Below, piece after piece: positions 44,765 to 53,788 of a stretch of DNA of 64,000 nucleotides. The notes beneath the pieces are model-generated. The model was not told the DNA's origin. It did not search any database and saw only the letters and a program-made list of their open reading frames with translations. Numbering within the stretch: the first letter of the stretch is position 1; the number at the start of each line of letters is the position of its first letter. Source of the DNA: CALDTK01 sp965213735 (GTDB taxonomy: Bacteria > Bacteroidota > Bacteroidia > Chitinophagales > Saprospiraceae); the NCBI GenBank assembly GCA_965213735.1, contig CBDCAB010000005.1, positions 2,046,001 to 2,110,000 of the forward strand, given 5' to 3'. The position numbers and the translations under genes are program-made.

Positions 44765-45874
44765 CTAAACAAACCTCTTATATGCCTCGATCAGCCGGTT
44801 GGGAAGCTGCTGATCGCAGGCCCTTTCGTAATCTGCATACGTACACGCGATGTACTGATGCCGACGCGTGTTCTCGAGCTTATAGGGGATTTCGAGCCAC
44901 CACCGGCCCGTGCGCTCACTTTTCCAGAACTTCAGCTCTGGAGAAAGGCCATCGAGCCGCACGATAAACTCCGTAAGGCCTTCGGTAGTGACAGGGAAAT
45001 CATACTTACGGTGCGCAAAGCCCTCGATAAAATACCACGCTAGCTGTGCCACCGTATCTGCGCATTGAGCACTCGGATCGCGCTCGGCGTAGTAGCCATA
45101 CAGGCCATAGGAGCTGACTTTATCTGCCATACCTGCAAACCTCGCCAGTTGGCACGCCTCTTCACTGCTAAGTCCACTCGAGCCTAGCGGTTCTTGTGCA
45201 TGCGCATCGGATGCTTTCAACGCTGAAAGGTGGAAGGTCACCGCATCGGCATCGCGCAGCACAGGTTCGCACTCATCAATATCATATTTAATCATGCCCA
45301 ATTTGTAGAACTCGAAATGATGTTGGTGCAAATATTCGAGCGCTGCAGGATCGTTGTAGTGGGTTTGATAGCCGAGCACGGCGAGGTGAAACAGACGTAC
45401 TGGATTAAGGTCGAAGATGTAGTCGAGATATTGTTTAGGACCTCCCACATCACGCGCCTGAAAGCGGAGGCGGTCATCGATGCACACGAGATTAGTGAGG
45501 TATTCGGCGTGGTGGTAGCCATAATACTGCGCCAGGCAGCGCTCAGATTCACGTCCGATAAAGAGAGGAGTGACGCCAGCTACGAGGAGTTCCTGCATCA
45601 GCGGAGCATTGAAGACGCCATCTGATCGACGCGCATTGCCAAGATCAAACAGTTGAATTTCTTCACTAGGCCTAGCCATTTTGTACAGCTGCGAGCGAAC
45701 GCGATCGGCTTCGGCAGCATCAAGGCCGATGAGTGCTACGGCACCAGTACTGACTTCAGGAAAATCATCGGCTGAGGTATATAGCTGCATGACATGGCCA
45801 AGCTGCCATACCTCGAATTCATCTTCTTCCCAGTGCAGTACATGTTCGGAAGGAACGAGCCAATTTTCGAGCAT
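44765..45874 (-). CDS. Degenerate arginase/formimidoylglutamase-fold protein
   Basis: The protein has 369 residues. The overall plan follows the ureohydrolase-like proteins of Bacteroidota: LIGLDAAEAD early, LFDLGNARRSD, SGLSSEEACQLARFAGMADK, AWYFIEGFAHRKYDFPV, ending CTYADYERACDQQLPNRLIE. The metal-binding motifs are lost: GGxH-D is GRESE, the DAHxD position reads CIDDRLRF and SFDxD reads TFHLSALK. It therefore probably lacks manganese and hydrolase activity. A structural or regulatory role is possible; I cannot assign one. Convergent with murF. Confidence 0.7.
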   Translation of the reverse strand: MLENWLVPSEHVLHWEEDEFEVWQLGHVMQLYTSADDFPEVSTGAVALIGLDAAEADRVRSQLYKMARPSEEIQLFDLGNARRSDGVFNAPLMQELLVAGVTPLFIGRESERCLAQYYGYHHAEYLTNLVCIDDRLRFQARDVGGPKQYLDYIFDLNPVRLFHLAVLGYQTHYNDPAALEYLHQHHFEFYKLGMIKYDIDECEPVLRDADAVTFHLSALKASDAHAQEPLGSSGLSSEEACQLARFAGMADKVSSYGLYGYYAERDPSAQCADTVAQLAWYFIEGFAHRKYDFPVTTEGLTEFIVRLDGLSPELKFWKSERTGRWWLEIPYKLENTRRHQYIACTYADYERACDQQLPNRLIEAYKRFV

Positions 45875-46202
45875 TTGCTTTGTGTTTCGGTGGGGAAGGT
45901 ATCTGGCTGGAGCTTAGGGCAAAGCCTAGATCAGCCTAATTTCTGATAAGACTTTGCAATACGCCGGCTTTGCGTACGTTTGCCGCGCGCAAAAGGCACT
46001 TGTGTGGAAGGGTTCAGGTGAACTATTCCCGAGAAGTGCTAGTTGCCTGCAAGTGAAATCCCTTTACGATCTGTGACTGGATGTCTCAGTAACCAGCAAT
46101 ATGGACTTTGTGGAAAATCCAAGGGTCCCACATTACAGGTATCTGATATGTTTGTAGTCACAGTTCATCTACGACCTGACTCTGAACTAGCAAAGCTTAC
46201 AC
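45875..46202 (+). promoter_or_regulatory. Upstream region of the OmpA-like gene with two candidate promoters
   Basis: The 328-bp divergent gap has TTTG at 45953-45956 with TACGTTTG at 45975-45982 (18-nt spacing), and a second -7 element TATGTTTG at 46147-46154, 48 nt before the ATG at 46203. The near one fits a normal leader length but lacks a clear -33; the far one has both parts and would leave a ~215-nt leader. No gene is seen. Confidence 0.5.
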
Positions 46203-47687
46203 ATGAAGACCCGCTTGACCCTGTACACGCTTGCCGCCGCTTTCGCGCTTGGCATCGGTACGACCGCTTCCGCCCAGGAAGACGCCGCCCAACTAAGTTA
46301 CACTCCCAAAGACATGTGGGAGTTTGGTATCCACGGAGGCTACGGCTTCCTAGAAGGCGACTACGATAGGAAGCTTGGTTATGGTGGTGGACTTCACCTC
46401 CGCCGTGCACTCGATCATATCTTTTCTTTGCGTCTCGACGGTCAGTACCTGCGTACAGATTCAGAAGCGCCACTCAACCGTGCTCCCTACGTCTACAGTG
46501 AAGTACGTAGCACCCTTGCTGGAGGTAGCCTGCAAGGTGTTGTTACCCTCAACAACTTTCGCTTTGATAAGCCGAACCGCAAGGTCAACTTCTATATTTT
46601 TGGTGGACCTGGTGTTAGCTACCTCAACATCAAGGGCGATTTGATCACCTCTGGAGATGAGCGAGACATCATCGAAGATCGTGATTTCGACAACCTCGGC
46701 TTTAATGCCGTGACCGGTGGTGGCATCGCTTTCCGTGTCGGACCGCGCTTCAACATTGGCCTGGAGCATAAAATCATGGTGCCTTTCGGCAAAACCGCAG
46801 ACTGGTTTGATGGGTACAACAACTCACAAACAGCCGGTACCACTTACCGGGACATCCTCAACTACAGCAACCTACGGCTCAATTTCAACATCGGCAACAG
46901 TGCTGAGCGGACAGAGCCACTCTACTGGGTAAACCCGCTGAATCAAGTAATTGACGAGCTCACTGAACTCAAAGCTCGCCCTCAACTCGACCTCACTGAT
47001 ACAGACGGTGACGGTATCATCGACATGCTCGACCAAGAGGTAGATACTCCTGAAGGTGCAGCTGTTGACACACGTGGTGTCGCACTAGATAGCGATGGCG
47101 ACGGCGTACCTGACTACGAAGATGCCGAGCCCTACAGCCCACCCGGTATGACAGTCGACGCCCGTGGTGTTGCGCAAGTGCCGAAGTACATGACTGAGCC
47201 TGAAGTAGAAGACCTCATCGCCCGCAGAATGCGCGACTTCGACAACTCACAGGCTGCTGGTGCTATGGAAGATTGGTTCTTGCCAATGATCCACTTCGAA
47301 CTCAACGGCTACACCATCCGTCAAGCTGACTATGGTCACATGAAGAACATCGCTACGGTAATGCGTGCAAATCCCTCACTGCGTGTAGTAGTGGAAGGCT
47401 TTACCGACAAGCTTGCCAGCGATGAGTACAACCGAGTATTGAGCTACAACCGCGCTCGCTCGGCTAAGGAGTACCTTGTTAATCGCTACGGCATCAGCCC
47501 AGATCGCCTCATCATTCAGTACGAAGGCGAAGACGATGTACTTGTACCCACACAGAGTGGCAGCTTCATGAACCGTCGCGTTGAGTTTAAAGTAGCTCAA
47601 GCAGGCGACGTAGACATGGGTCAACCTGAAGGTCCTCGTGCAGGTCGAGGAACATTCTTCTCCGGTGCCCGCGACGCTGGCTACTAG
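46203..47687 (+). CDS. OmpA-family outer-membrane protein with thrombospondin type 3 repeats
   Basis: The protein has 494 residues. Signal peptide MKTRLTLYTLAAAFALGIGT ending ASAQ, an N-terminal beta barrel (~30-245), a calcium-binding TSP3 linker (DTDGDGIIDMLDQ, DSDGDGVPDYEDAEPYSPPG, ~258-315), and a C-terminal OmpA peptidoglycan-binding domain (IHFELNGYTIRQAD, VVVEGFTDKLASDEYN, LSYNRARSAKEYLVNRYGI, MNRRVEFKV). It anchors the outer membrane to the wall. Related proteins in gliding Bacteroidota lie near secretion genes. Strong terminator 23 bp downstream. Confidence 0.93.
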   Translation: MKTRLTLYTLAAAFALGIGTTASAQEDAAQLSYTPKDMWEFGIHGGYGFLEGDYDRKLGYGGGLHLRRALDHIFSLRLDGQYLRTDSEAPLNRAPYVYSEVRSTLAGGSLQGVVTLNNFRFDKPNRKVNFYIFGGPGVSYLNIKGDLITSGDERDIIEDRDFDNLGFNAVTGGGIAFRVGPRFNIGLEHKIMVPFGKTADWFDGYNNSQTAGTTYRDILNYSNLRLNFNIGNSAERTEPLYWVNPLNQVIDELTELKARPQLDLTDTDGDGIIDMLDQEVDTPEGAAVDTRGVALDSDGDGVPDYEDAEPYSPPGMTVDARGVAQVPKYMTEPEVEDLIARRMRDFDNSQAAGAMEDWFLPMIHFELNGYTIRQADYGHMKNIATVMRANPSLRVVVEGFTDKLASDEYNRVLSYNRARSAKEYLVNRYGISPDRLIIQYEGEDDVLVPTQSGSFMNRRVEFKVAQAGDVDMGQPEGPRAGRGTFFSGARDAGY

Positions 47688-47709
47688 TACAAGCAGCTAA
47701 ATCAATGAC

Positions 47710-47743
47710 AAAGCGCCGCTACAGGAAACTGTAGCGGCGCTTT
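47710..47743. terminator. Bidirectional terminator after the OmpA-like gene
   Basis: A perfect 15-bp stem, AAAGCGCCGCTACAG with CTGTAGCGGCGCTTT, around a GAAA tetraloop, flanked by A and T runs. It serves the OmpA-like gene and the convergent CoA-binding protein gene. Confidence 0.92.
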
Positions 47744-47805
47744 GCATTTGGGTACATTACTCCTGCTCCTGACAGATGATATGTAGCTGTCACTAATGCA
47801 CTTGC

Positions 47806-48168
47806 TCAATACGTGCTCGAAGCGAGCATCACGAGGGTGCAAGCCTGCTCACAGGCTATACCTGCCGCTCTGGCACGCCGTACCAGTTCCGGATTTTCAG
47901 TGCCTGGATTGAAAATGATGCGTCGTGGCGTCAGTTTGTCGATCAGCTGGTCGTAGTACTCAGGCTGGTGCTTCGGACCTATGTACAAGGTCACGGTATC
48001 GATATCACCAGCGCAATCATCTACGCTGGTGTGTATAGGCTCACCATCCAATTCGCCTGCACGACGTCCCACTAAACAGACTTCATGGCCAGCAGCCAGC
48101 AGGCGCCGTGCGGCGATATAGCTGTAGCGCTGAGGATTGGTCGAAGCTCCCAAAACGAGTGTACGCAT
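47806..48168 (-). CDS. CoA-binding domain protein
   Basis: The protein has 120 residues, a single Rossmann domain of the CoA_binding_2 family (VLGASTNPQRYSYIAARRLL near the N-terminus, IFNPGTENPELVRRARAAGI later, then CEQACTLVML). Family members bind CoA or similar nucleotides; no reaction is known. Convergent with the OmpA-like gene. Confidence 0.88.
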   Translation of the reverse strand: MRTLVLGASTNPQRYSYIAARRLLAAGHEVCLVGRRAGELDGEPIHTSVDDCAGDIDTVTLYIGPKHQPEYYDQLIDKLTPRRIIFNPGTENPELVRRARAAGIACEQACTLVMLASSTY

Positions 48169-48235
48169 AGGTCAAGACGAACAGCGTCGGCCTATGGGAG
48201 GTTGACTGGCTTTAACTACGTGAGCTGCTAGTGGT

Positions 48236-49510
48236 CTAAATGAGTATGCTCAATGGATTCTCGAGCATGCCCTTTAAAGTTGCGAGAAACTTAGCTCCCG
48301 TAGCCCCGTCAACGACGCGGTGGTCGCAACTGAGCGTGAGCTTCATCACATTTCCAATTGCCAACTGTCCATCTTTTACCACAGGCTGCTGCTTGATGCT
48401 ACCCACAGCAAGTATGCACGCATCAGGTGGATTAATAATAGCCGTGAACTCGGTGATGTCGAACATTCCCAAATTCGAGATTGTGAAGGTGTTTCCTTGC
48501 ATCTGCTGGGGCTGCAGCTTGCGTTCTTTGGCTAGTCCAGCCATGTGTTTGACCTCCTGATTGATCTCGCTCATGCCTTTGCGATCGGCATGATGCACCA
48601 CGGGCACGAGCAAACCATCATCGACAGCGACGGCTACGCCAATATTTACGTCTCGATTGTAGCGAATCCGGTCTCCGAGCCAGGAGCTGTTGATAGCAGG
48701 GTGCTTGCGCAGCGCGTGGGCGCAAGACTTCACAATTAGATCATTGAATGATAGCTTTACCTCACTGATTTCGTTGAGCTTCTTGCGGTAGCTGATCGCG
48801 TTGCTCATCTCGACTTCAATACCGAGGTAGAAGTGGGGCGCAGAAAACTTAGACTCTGCTAGCCGTCGTGCAATGACTTTGCGCATTTGGCTGGTGGCAA
48901 CATCTTCAAAATTAGCCTCGCCCGGGGTGGCTGCGATAGGCTGCGGGTAGTTAGGTGAGCCTGCTGATGGAGATGTTGCTTCTGCTTGAGCAGGTTTGGC
49001 GGTCATCGCTGCTTCGACATCGCGCTTGATGATGCGGCCATTGTCGCCTGAGCCTTTTACCTGCGCCAGGTCAACACCTGCCTCAGAGGCCATACTGCGG
49101 GCCAGAGGACTTGCCTTGAGGCGACCTTCTGCCTGGGGAGCAGGAGCATTTGTTGGTGAGGCAGCAGGCGCTGAAGGTTGTTCAGCGGCTTGTTCATCTT
49201 GCTGTGGAGAAGAAGCTTCTGCTGGAGCTGCGGCGCCTTCATCTGCAGCTGCTAGAGCCGCTTTGTAATCTTCACCTTGCTCACCAATTACGGCAAGTAC
49301 TGCATTGACAGGCACTGCCCCTTCTGCTACACCAATGTGCAGCAAAACTCCTTCATGAAAGCTCTCGAGCTCCATGGTGGCTTTATCGGTCTCTACCTCA
49401 GCGAGAACATCTCCAGGTTCGACTTCATCGCCAACTTTCTTGAGCCAGCCGACGATATTGCCTTCCTCCATTGTGTCGCTCATGCGGGGCATGCGAATGA
49501 CCTCTGCCAT
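48236..49510 (-). CDS. Dihydrolipoamide acyltransferase (E2) of a pyruvate/2-oxoacid dehydrogenase
   Basis: The protein has 424 residues from MAEVIRMPRMSDTMEEGNIV; an upstream ATG gives an unlikely 27-residue leader. Lipoyl domain with Lys43 in ETDKATME, a Pro/Ala linker, the peripheral-subunit-binding domain (RLKASPLARSMASEAGVDLA, ~130-165), and the catalytic domain with His397 in DHRVVDGATGAKFL. It transfers the acyl group to CoA. MSDTMEEG resembles pyruvate dehydrogenase E2 (pdhC). E1 and E3 genes are not adjacent. Confidence 0.93.
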   Translation of the reverse strand: MAEVIRMPRMSDTMEEGNIVGWLKKVGDEVEPGDVLAEVETDKATMELESFHEGVLLHIGVAEGAVPVNAVLAVIGEQGEDYKAALAAADEGAAAPAEASSPQQDEQAAEQPSAPAASPTNAPAPQAEGRLKASPLARSMASEAGVDLAQVKGSGDNGRIIKRDVEAAMTAKPAQAEATSPSAGSPNYPQPIAATPGEANFEDVATSQMRKVIARRLAESKFSAPHFYLGIEVEMSNAISYRKKLNEISEVKLSFNDLIVKSCAHALRKHPAINSSWLGDRIRYNRDVNIGVAVAVDDGLLVPVVHHADRKGMSEINQEVKHMAGLAKERKLQPQQMQGNTFTISNLGMFDITEFTAIINPPDACILAVGSIKQQPVVKDGQLAIGNVMKLTLSCDHRVVDGATGAKFLATLKGMLENPLSILI

Positions 49511-49698
49511 AGTTTTGTGCTTGTGTGGAGCAAAAATGCAAATTCTGCAACCACCGGGGAAGTTAGTTTGCCAGCGCCGTTGACAAGCCAAACGCAGGAT
49601 GACACCTTAGGTTTTTCAGCATCGCCGCTAGTCGCCCAACTTGCTCTGGCTCCTGACGTTTAGTAGCGAGCTTTACTGAGCCGCATCGTGCTCACCCC

Positions 49699-49706
49699 TA
49701 TCTTTG
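49699..49706 (+). promoter_or_regulatory. -7 promoter element of recR
   Basis: TATCTTTG matches TAnnTTTG, only 5 nt before the recR ATG at 49712. The mRNA would begin about at the start codon. No convincing -33 TTTG at 17-20 nt. Confidence 0.5.
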
Positions 49707-49711
49707 CAGTG

Positions 49712-50329
49712 ATGACACTCTCTTCTAAGCATCTTCAGGACGCCGTCGACGCTTTTGCGAGTCTCCCAGGTATCGGGCGCAAGTCGGCCCTTCGCCTGGC
49801 CCTGCACTTGCTCTATCAGCCCGAAGATGTTAGCGAAAGTTTTACCCACGCCATCACCCGGATGCGCCAGGAAGTCAAAGAGTGCGACCAGTGCTTCAAT
49901 CTGAGCGACGACAACATCTGCTCCATCTGCGCAGACCCACGTCGATCAAGAGCAACTATTTGCGTAGTCGAGCACGTGCGTCAGGTAATGGCCATCGAAG
50001 AAACCGGCAACTACCGCGGACTCTACCATGTCCTCGGCGGCGTGATTTCACCTATTGATGGCATAGGTCCCGACGACCTAAATATTGAGCAGCTTATTGA
50101 TCGAGTTGCCGAGGCGGAAGACAAGCCAGAAATCATCCTCGCCATCAGTCCAACAATTGAGGGAGAGACCACCACTTTCTTCATCGGCCGACAATTAGCC
50201 AGCTACGAGGTAGCCATTTCTACCATCGCGCGCGGCGTCAGCTTTGGTAATGATCTCGAGTATGCAGACGAACTCACCCTCAGCAGGTCGATAAGTGCGC
50301 GACGCCCATATGTAATGCACACCGAGTGA
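49712..50329 (+). CDS. recR: Recombination mediator protein RecR
   Basis: The protein has 205 residues from MTLSSKHLQDAVDAFASLPG. The in-frame ATG at 49688 is upstream of the promoter element and rejected. Helix-hairpin-helix (LPGIGRKSALRLALHLL), C4 zinc finger (Cys58, 61, 70, 73) and Toprim domain with AISPTIEGETT follow. With RecO and RecF it loads RecA at gaps. The stop overlaps the GTG start of the next gene by 4 bp. Confidence 0.97.
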   Translation: MTLSSKHLQDAVDAFASLPGIGRKSALRLALHLLYQPEDVSESFTHAITRMRQEVKECDQCFNLSDDNICSICADPRRSRATICVVEHVRQVMAIEETGNYRGLYHVLGGVISPIDGIGPDDLNIEQLIDRVAEAEDKPEIILAISPTIEGETTTFFIGRQLASYEVAISTIARGVSFGNDLEYADELTLSRSISARRPYVMHTE

Positions 50330-52413
50330 TTGCCCGTGAACATGCTGATAAAGCTCCAGTAGCAGCGGCGGTCGACGTCTCCGTCGTTATCGTTAACTAC
50401 AACGTCCGCTATTTTCTCGAACAATGCCTCCAATCGGTTCGTGCAGCGAGTAAGGAGCTGAACGTGGAGGTTTTTGTAGTTGATAACGCCTCAGTTGATG
50501 ACAGCTTGGAGATGCTCAAGCGGTTTCCGGAGGTGACGGTGATTGCCAATACCGAGAATGTGGGTTTTGCGAAAGCGAACAACCAAGCCATACAAAGCGC
50601 CAGCGGTCGCTACGTGCTGCTACTCAACCCCGATACACTCGTAGCTGAAGACACCTTTACCACCTGCCTTGCCTATGCAGACATGCATGCAGAGGTAGGA
50701 TGTATCGGCGCCCGTATGATCGACGGGCGCGGGACATTTCTGCCAGAGAGCAAACGGGGCTTTCCCACAGCCTGGGTCAGCTTTACGAAGATGAGCGGCC
50801 TTGGCCGGCTGGCTCCGACTTCCAACCGACTCAATGGCTACTACATGGGGCACTTGGCCGAGCATGCCACTCACAGCGTGGATGTGCTGCCGGGAGCTTT
50901 TATGTGGCTGAGGGCTGCAATGCTGCCGCAAGTAGGAGGTGGCCTCGACGAGGATTACTTTATGTACGGCGAAGACATCGATCTTTCCTACCTCGTGCAG
51001 CAGGCAGGCTACCAGAACGTGTACCTACCGCAGGCGAGCATCATTCATTACAAAGGTGAAAGTACCCGCAAGCGCTCGTTTAGCTACGTCCACACCTTCT
51101 ACAAGGCAATGGTAATCTTCTCAGACAAACACGTGATTGGCCCGAGCTCGTGGCTGCACAAATTAGCCTTACAGTTTGCCATTTATGCGCGCGCAGCCTT
51201 CGCAGTGCTTGTCAATGTGGTGGTTCAGCTAGCTTTTGTACTGCTAGATATTGCCCTGCTCGCTCTCCTCCTGCTAGCGGTTAAGTGGGGCTGGGCAGCC
51301 TATTACTTTAGCAATCCAGGCTACTTCACCGACACGTTCATGCAGGTGAGTGTGCCGCTCTATGTCGCCACCTGGATTATTGGTCTGCTTGCCTTTGGCG
51401 CTTATGATCGACCGGCGCGCCTGCCTGCGGTGGCCAAAGGCGTGCTAGCTGGTGGGCTGCTCGTGCTCGTGGCTTACGCCCTGCTTCCCACGGAGTTTAG
51501 GACGAGTCGCGCCATCATTCTGCTCACCACGGTGCTTGCCGTCATCGTTTTACCCTTGGCGCGATGGCTATGGTCTTTGCTGCGGCCGGCGGATGTGAGC
51601 TATAATGTGCAGGCCACCAAGCGGGATCGGCGACTTGCCATTGTGGGCAGCAAAAACGAGAGTGTTCGCGTATTGGCTCTGCTGGCACAGGCCGGTATTG
51701 CCCGCGAATACACCGGCAGGATCGCGCCCAACAGTACTGAGGCAGAGCCAGATGCACTCGCCGATATTAGCCACCTCGACAGCATACTGCAGGCTTACCA
51801 ACTCGATGAAGTCATACTCTGCAACGCCGATGTATCCTATGCTGACACCATTGCGCTCATAGATGAGCTAGGTCATAAAGCTGAATTTCGGACGGTTGCC
51901 GAAGGCGCCACCGCCATTGTTGGTTCACCTTCTCCCAACGCCCCTGGCCAACTTTATACAGTAGGCATTCGCTACGCCCTTGCCCTCGCACCTGCACGCC
52001 GCACCAAGCGGACGTTTGATATTTTGCTGTCGCTCACGATCCTGTTGCTCTGGCCGCTAGCGTTGCTGGTCACTAGTTCAACCCAACTTCTGGTGAATGC
52101 GTGGCGGGTGTTGACGGGTGCAGCAACCTGGGTAGGCTATGCCAACGGTGGCAACCGTGAAGGGGGGTTGCCGAAATTGCGACCTTGTGTTTTGCCGCAA
52201 GGCCACTGGCTAAAGCAAGCTGCTGTTGTTGATGTGCAGCGACTCAACGAACTCTACGCCCGCTACTACCGCACCAGCGACGACTGGCGCATGGTCTGTA
52301 AAAGTTGGAGACAGTTGTCGCGCGAGCCTCTGGCTATCCACCGGATTGCTCCGCCGCGTTGGCCCGCTCGCCATGTGCGCACCGTTCACTATACCGATCC
52401 GCATGTCCAGTAA
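50326..52413 (+). CDS. GT2 glycosyltransferase fused to a degenerate sugar-phosphotransferase-like half
   Basis: The protein has 695 residues, GTG start overlapping recR. Residues 1-~270: GT2 rhamnosyltransferase-like domain (VVIVNYNVRYFLEQCLQSVR, DNASVDDS, ENVGFAKANNQAI, LLNPDT, GEDIDLSYLVQQAGYQNVYL). Then five or six TM segments (~285-420), a Rossmann-like part (RLAIVGSKNESVRVLALLAQ) and a final TM plus tail (FDILLSLTILLLWPLALLV, NELYARYYRTSDDWRMVCKS). The last half resembles polyprenyl-phosphate sugar phosphotransferases but lacks their KFRSM-type catalytic segment. A role in surface polysaccharide synthesis is likely; the second half is probably not an active transferase. Overlaps the M20 gene by 11 bp. 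Confidence 0.8.
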   Translation: MIAREHADKAPVAAAVDVSVVIVNYNVRYFLEQCLQSVRAASKELNVEVFVVDNASVDDSLEMLKRFPEVTVIANTENVGFAKANNQAIQSASGRYVLLLNPDTLVAEDTFTTCLAYADMHAEVGCIGARMIDGRGTFLPESKRGFPTAWVSFTKMSGLGRLAPTSNRLNGYYMGHLAEHATHSVDVLPGAFMWLRAAMLPQVGGGLDEDYFMYGEDIDLSYLVQQAGYQNVYLPQASIIHYKGESTRKRSFSYVHTFYKAMVIFSDKHVIGPSSWLHKLALQFAIYARAAFAVLVNVVVQLAFVLLDIALLALLLLAVKWGWAAYYFSNPGYFTDTFMQVSVPLYVATWIIGLLAFGAYDRPARLPAVAKGVLAGGLLVLVAYALLPTEFRTSRAIILLTTVLAVIVLPLARWLWSLLRPADVSYNVQATKRDRRLAIVGSKNESVRVLALLAQAGIAREYTGRIAPNSTEAEPDALADISHLDSILQAYQLDEVILCNADVSYADTIALIDELGHKAEFRTVAEGATAIVGSPSPNAPGQLYTVGIRYALALAPARRTKRTFDILLSLTILLLWPLALLVTSSTQLLVNAWRVLTGAATWVGYANGGNREGGLPKLRPCVLPQGHWLKQAAVVDVQRLNELYARYYRTSDDWRMVCKSWRQLSREPLAIHRIAPPRWPARHVRTVHYTDPHVQ

Positions 52414-53644
52414 GGCTCTGATAGCGGGATTTCAAGCTCATGCAGCTCAGCTTTCGCCAAAACTACGCACGTGGAGGCGGCATCTCCACGCTCATCCTGA
52501 GCTATCATTTGCAGAGCAAAACACCCAAGGCTATTTATTGGAGTTGCTCAGCAAAGAAGGAATATCCAACGTGGTACCCATTGCTGAAACTGGTGTGCTC
52601 GTAACGCTGAGCGGGGAGGGGAGTGGCGCCATTACTGCTTGTGTGGCCTTGCGAGCCGATATCGATGCGCTGCCCATACAAGAGGTGGCCGGCCGCAGCT
52701 ACGGAAGTCAGGTGCCGAATGTCATGCATGCCTGTGGCCATGATGTACACACCACCTGTGCGTTGGGCGCAGTACTGCTGTTGCATCAAGCCCGTGCGAA
52801 CTGGGCGGGTACGGTCAAAGTGATTTTTCAGCCAGGGGAGGAGGTACTGCCTGGCGGAGCTACGAAGGTGATAGCCGCTGGTGGGCTACTCAACCCGGAT
52901 GTGCAGTCAATTACCGCACTACATGTCGCACCTGAACTCGAAGTTGGCTGTTTTGGCTACCGTTTGGGGCCCTATATGGCAAGTTCAGACGAGCTACACC
53001 TCCGCTTGAGCGGTAGTGGTGGCCATGCAGCTCTGGCGCATCGACATACAGATCTCATAGCTACAGCAGCCCACCTCATCACGGGCTTGCAACAGGTCGT
53101 CAGCCGCAAAGCGCCACCTGCAGTGCCAACAGTCCTATCTTTTGGTAGCGTCAGCTCAGCCGGCGGAGCTACCAATGTGCTGGCTACTTCCCTCACCCTC
53201 AAAGGAACCTTCCGCACTTACGATCAGGCTTGGCGCGAGCAAGCTCACACGCATATTGAGCGCATTGCTGCGAAAACTGCTGAAATGTTTGGCGCCCACC
53301 TCGAGCTGGAAATTCGCCAGGGCTATCCCGCCCTAGCCAATGACACTCGTCTGGGCCCCCCGCTAGTCCAGACCCTGCAGCAGCTCGTGGGTGAAGAGCA
53401 AGTCCAGGAACTCGAGCTAAGACCTACCGCTGAGGATTTTGCTTGGTACCTGCAGGAAGTGCCTGGCTTCTTCTTTCGACTTGGTGTGGGAAATGCTGCG
53501 AAAGGCATTAGCGCCAGTGTGCACCAGCCGGATTTCGATGTGGATGAAGCCTGCTTGACCATTGGGGCAACAGCACTCGCAGCCTGTGCGCTCAAGATGC
53601 TCACCGAGGCTGAGGCGACAACATCGGCGTTGAGCGAACGGTAG
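52403..53644 (+). CDS. M20-family amidohydrolase (hippurate hydrolase/N-acyl-L-amino acid deacylase-like)
   Basis: The protein has 413 residues from MSSKALIAGFQAHAAQLSPK. M20D features: RRHLHAHPELSFAEQNT, ALRADIDALPIQE, HACGHDVHTT, IFQPGEEVLPGGATKVI, LHVAPELEVG. It binds two metal ions through these His, Asp and Glu residues and hydrolyses N-acylated amino acids or peptides in the cytoplasm. The substrate is not deducible. Its 5' end overlaps the glycosyltransferase gene. An exact interspersed 14-mer is at 52450-52463, coding LSPK. Confidence 0.92.
   Translation: MSSKALIAGFQAHAAQLSPKLRTWRRHLHAHPELSFAEQNTQGYLLELLSKEGISNVVPIAETGVLVTLSGEGSGAITACVALRADIDALPIQEVAGRSYGSQVPNVMHACGHDVHTTCALGAVLLLHQARANWAGTVKVIFQPGEEVLPGGATKVIAAGGLLNPDVQSITALHVAPELEVGCFGYRLGPYMASSDELHLRLSGSGGHAALAHRHTDLIATAAHLITGLQQVVSRKAPPAVPTVLSFGSVSSAGGATNVLATSLTLKGTFRTYDQAWREQAHTHIERIAAKTAEMFGAHLELEIRQGYPALANDTRLGPPLVQTLQQLVGEEQVQELELRPTAEDFAWYLQEVPGFFFRLGVGNAAKGISASVHQPDFDVDEACLTIGATALAACALKMLTEAEATTSALSER
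52450..52463 (+). repeat. Interspersed 14-mer, exact copy
   Basis: Inside the M20 gene near its 5' end, read as L-S-P-K, a different frame from the murF and porU copies. Confidence 0.75.
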
Positions 53645-53721
53645 TCTACACGCAGGAACTGGTACAACGTATTGCGCGGCATCCCCGTATAAGCACCTGT
53701 GCCCTCCGGGGACACCGCAGC

Positions 53722-53738
53722 TTGGCGTAAGTTTTGCA
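53722..53738 (+). promoter_or_regulatory. Candidate sigma-54 (-24/-12) promoter
   Basis: TTGGCGTAAGTTTTGCA has GG and GC exactly 10 nt apart (53724-25 and 53736-37) and matches the TTGGC and TTGCA halves of the sigma-54 consensus. It lies 50 nt before the NtrC-like gene, in a 144-bp gap with no TAnnTTTG element at standard spacing. Confidence 0.45.
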
Positions 53739-53788
53739 TATGTAAAATGCGCCTCATGCGTAATCCCCAGTCCACCAATACACCACCT

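Noticed and set aside
44648..45043. Plus-strand frame over the 24-bp palindrome and the arginase-like gene
   Set aside because: Mostly antisense to the 369-residue gene, with a low-complexity Pro/Cys product.
50560..50580. GGTTTTGCGAAAGC resembling the 14-mer
   Set aside because: It has two mismatches and codes the conserved GT2 phrase VGFAKAN, so protein conservation explains it.
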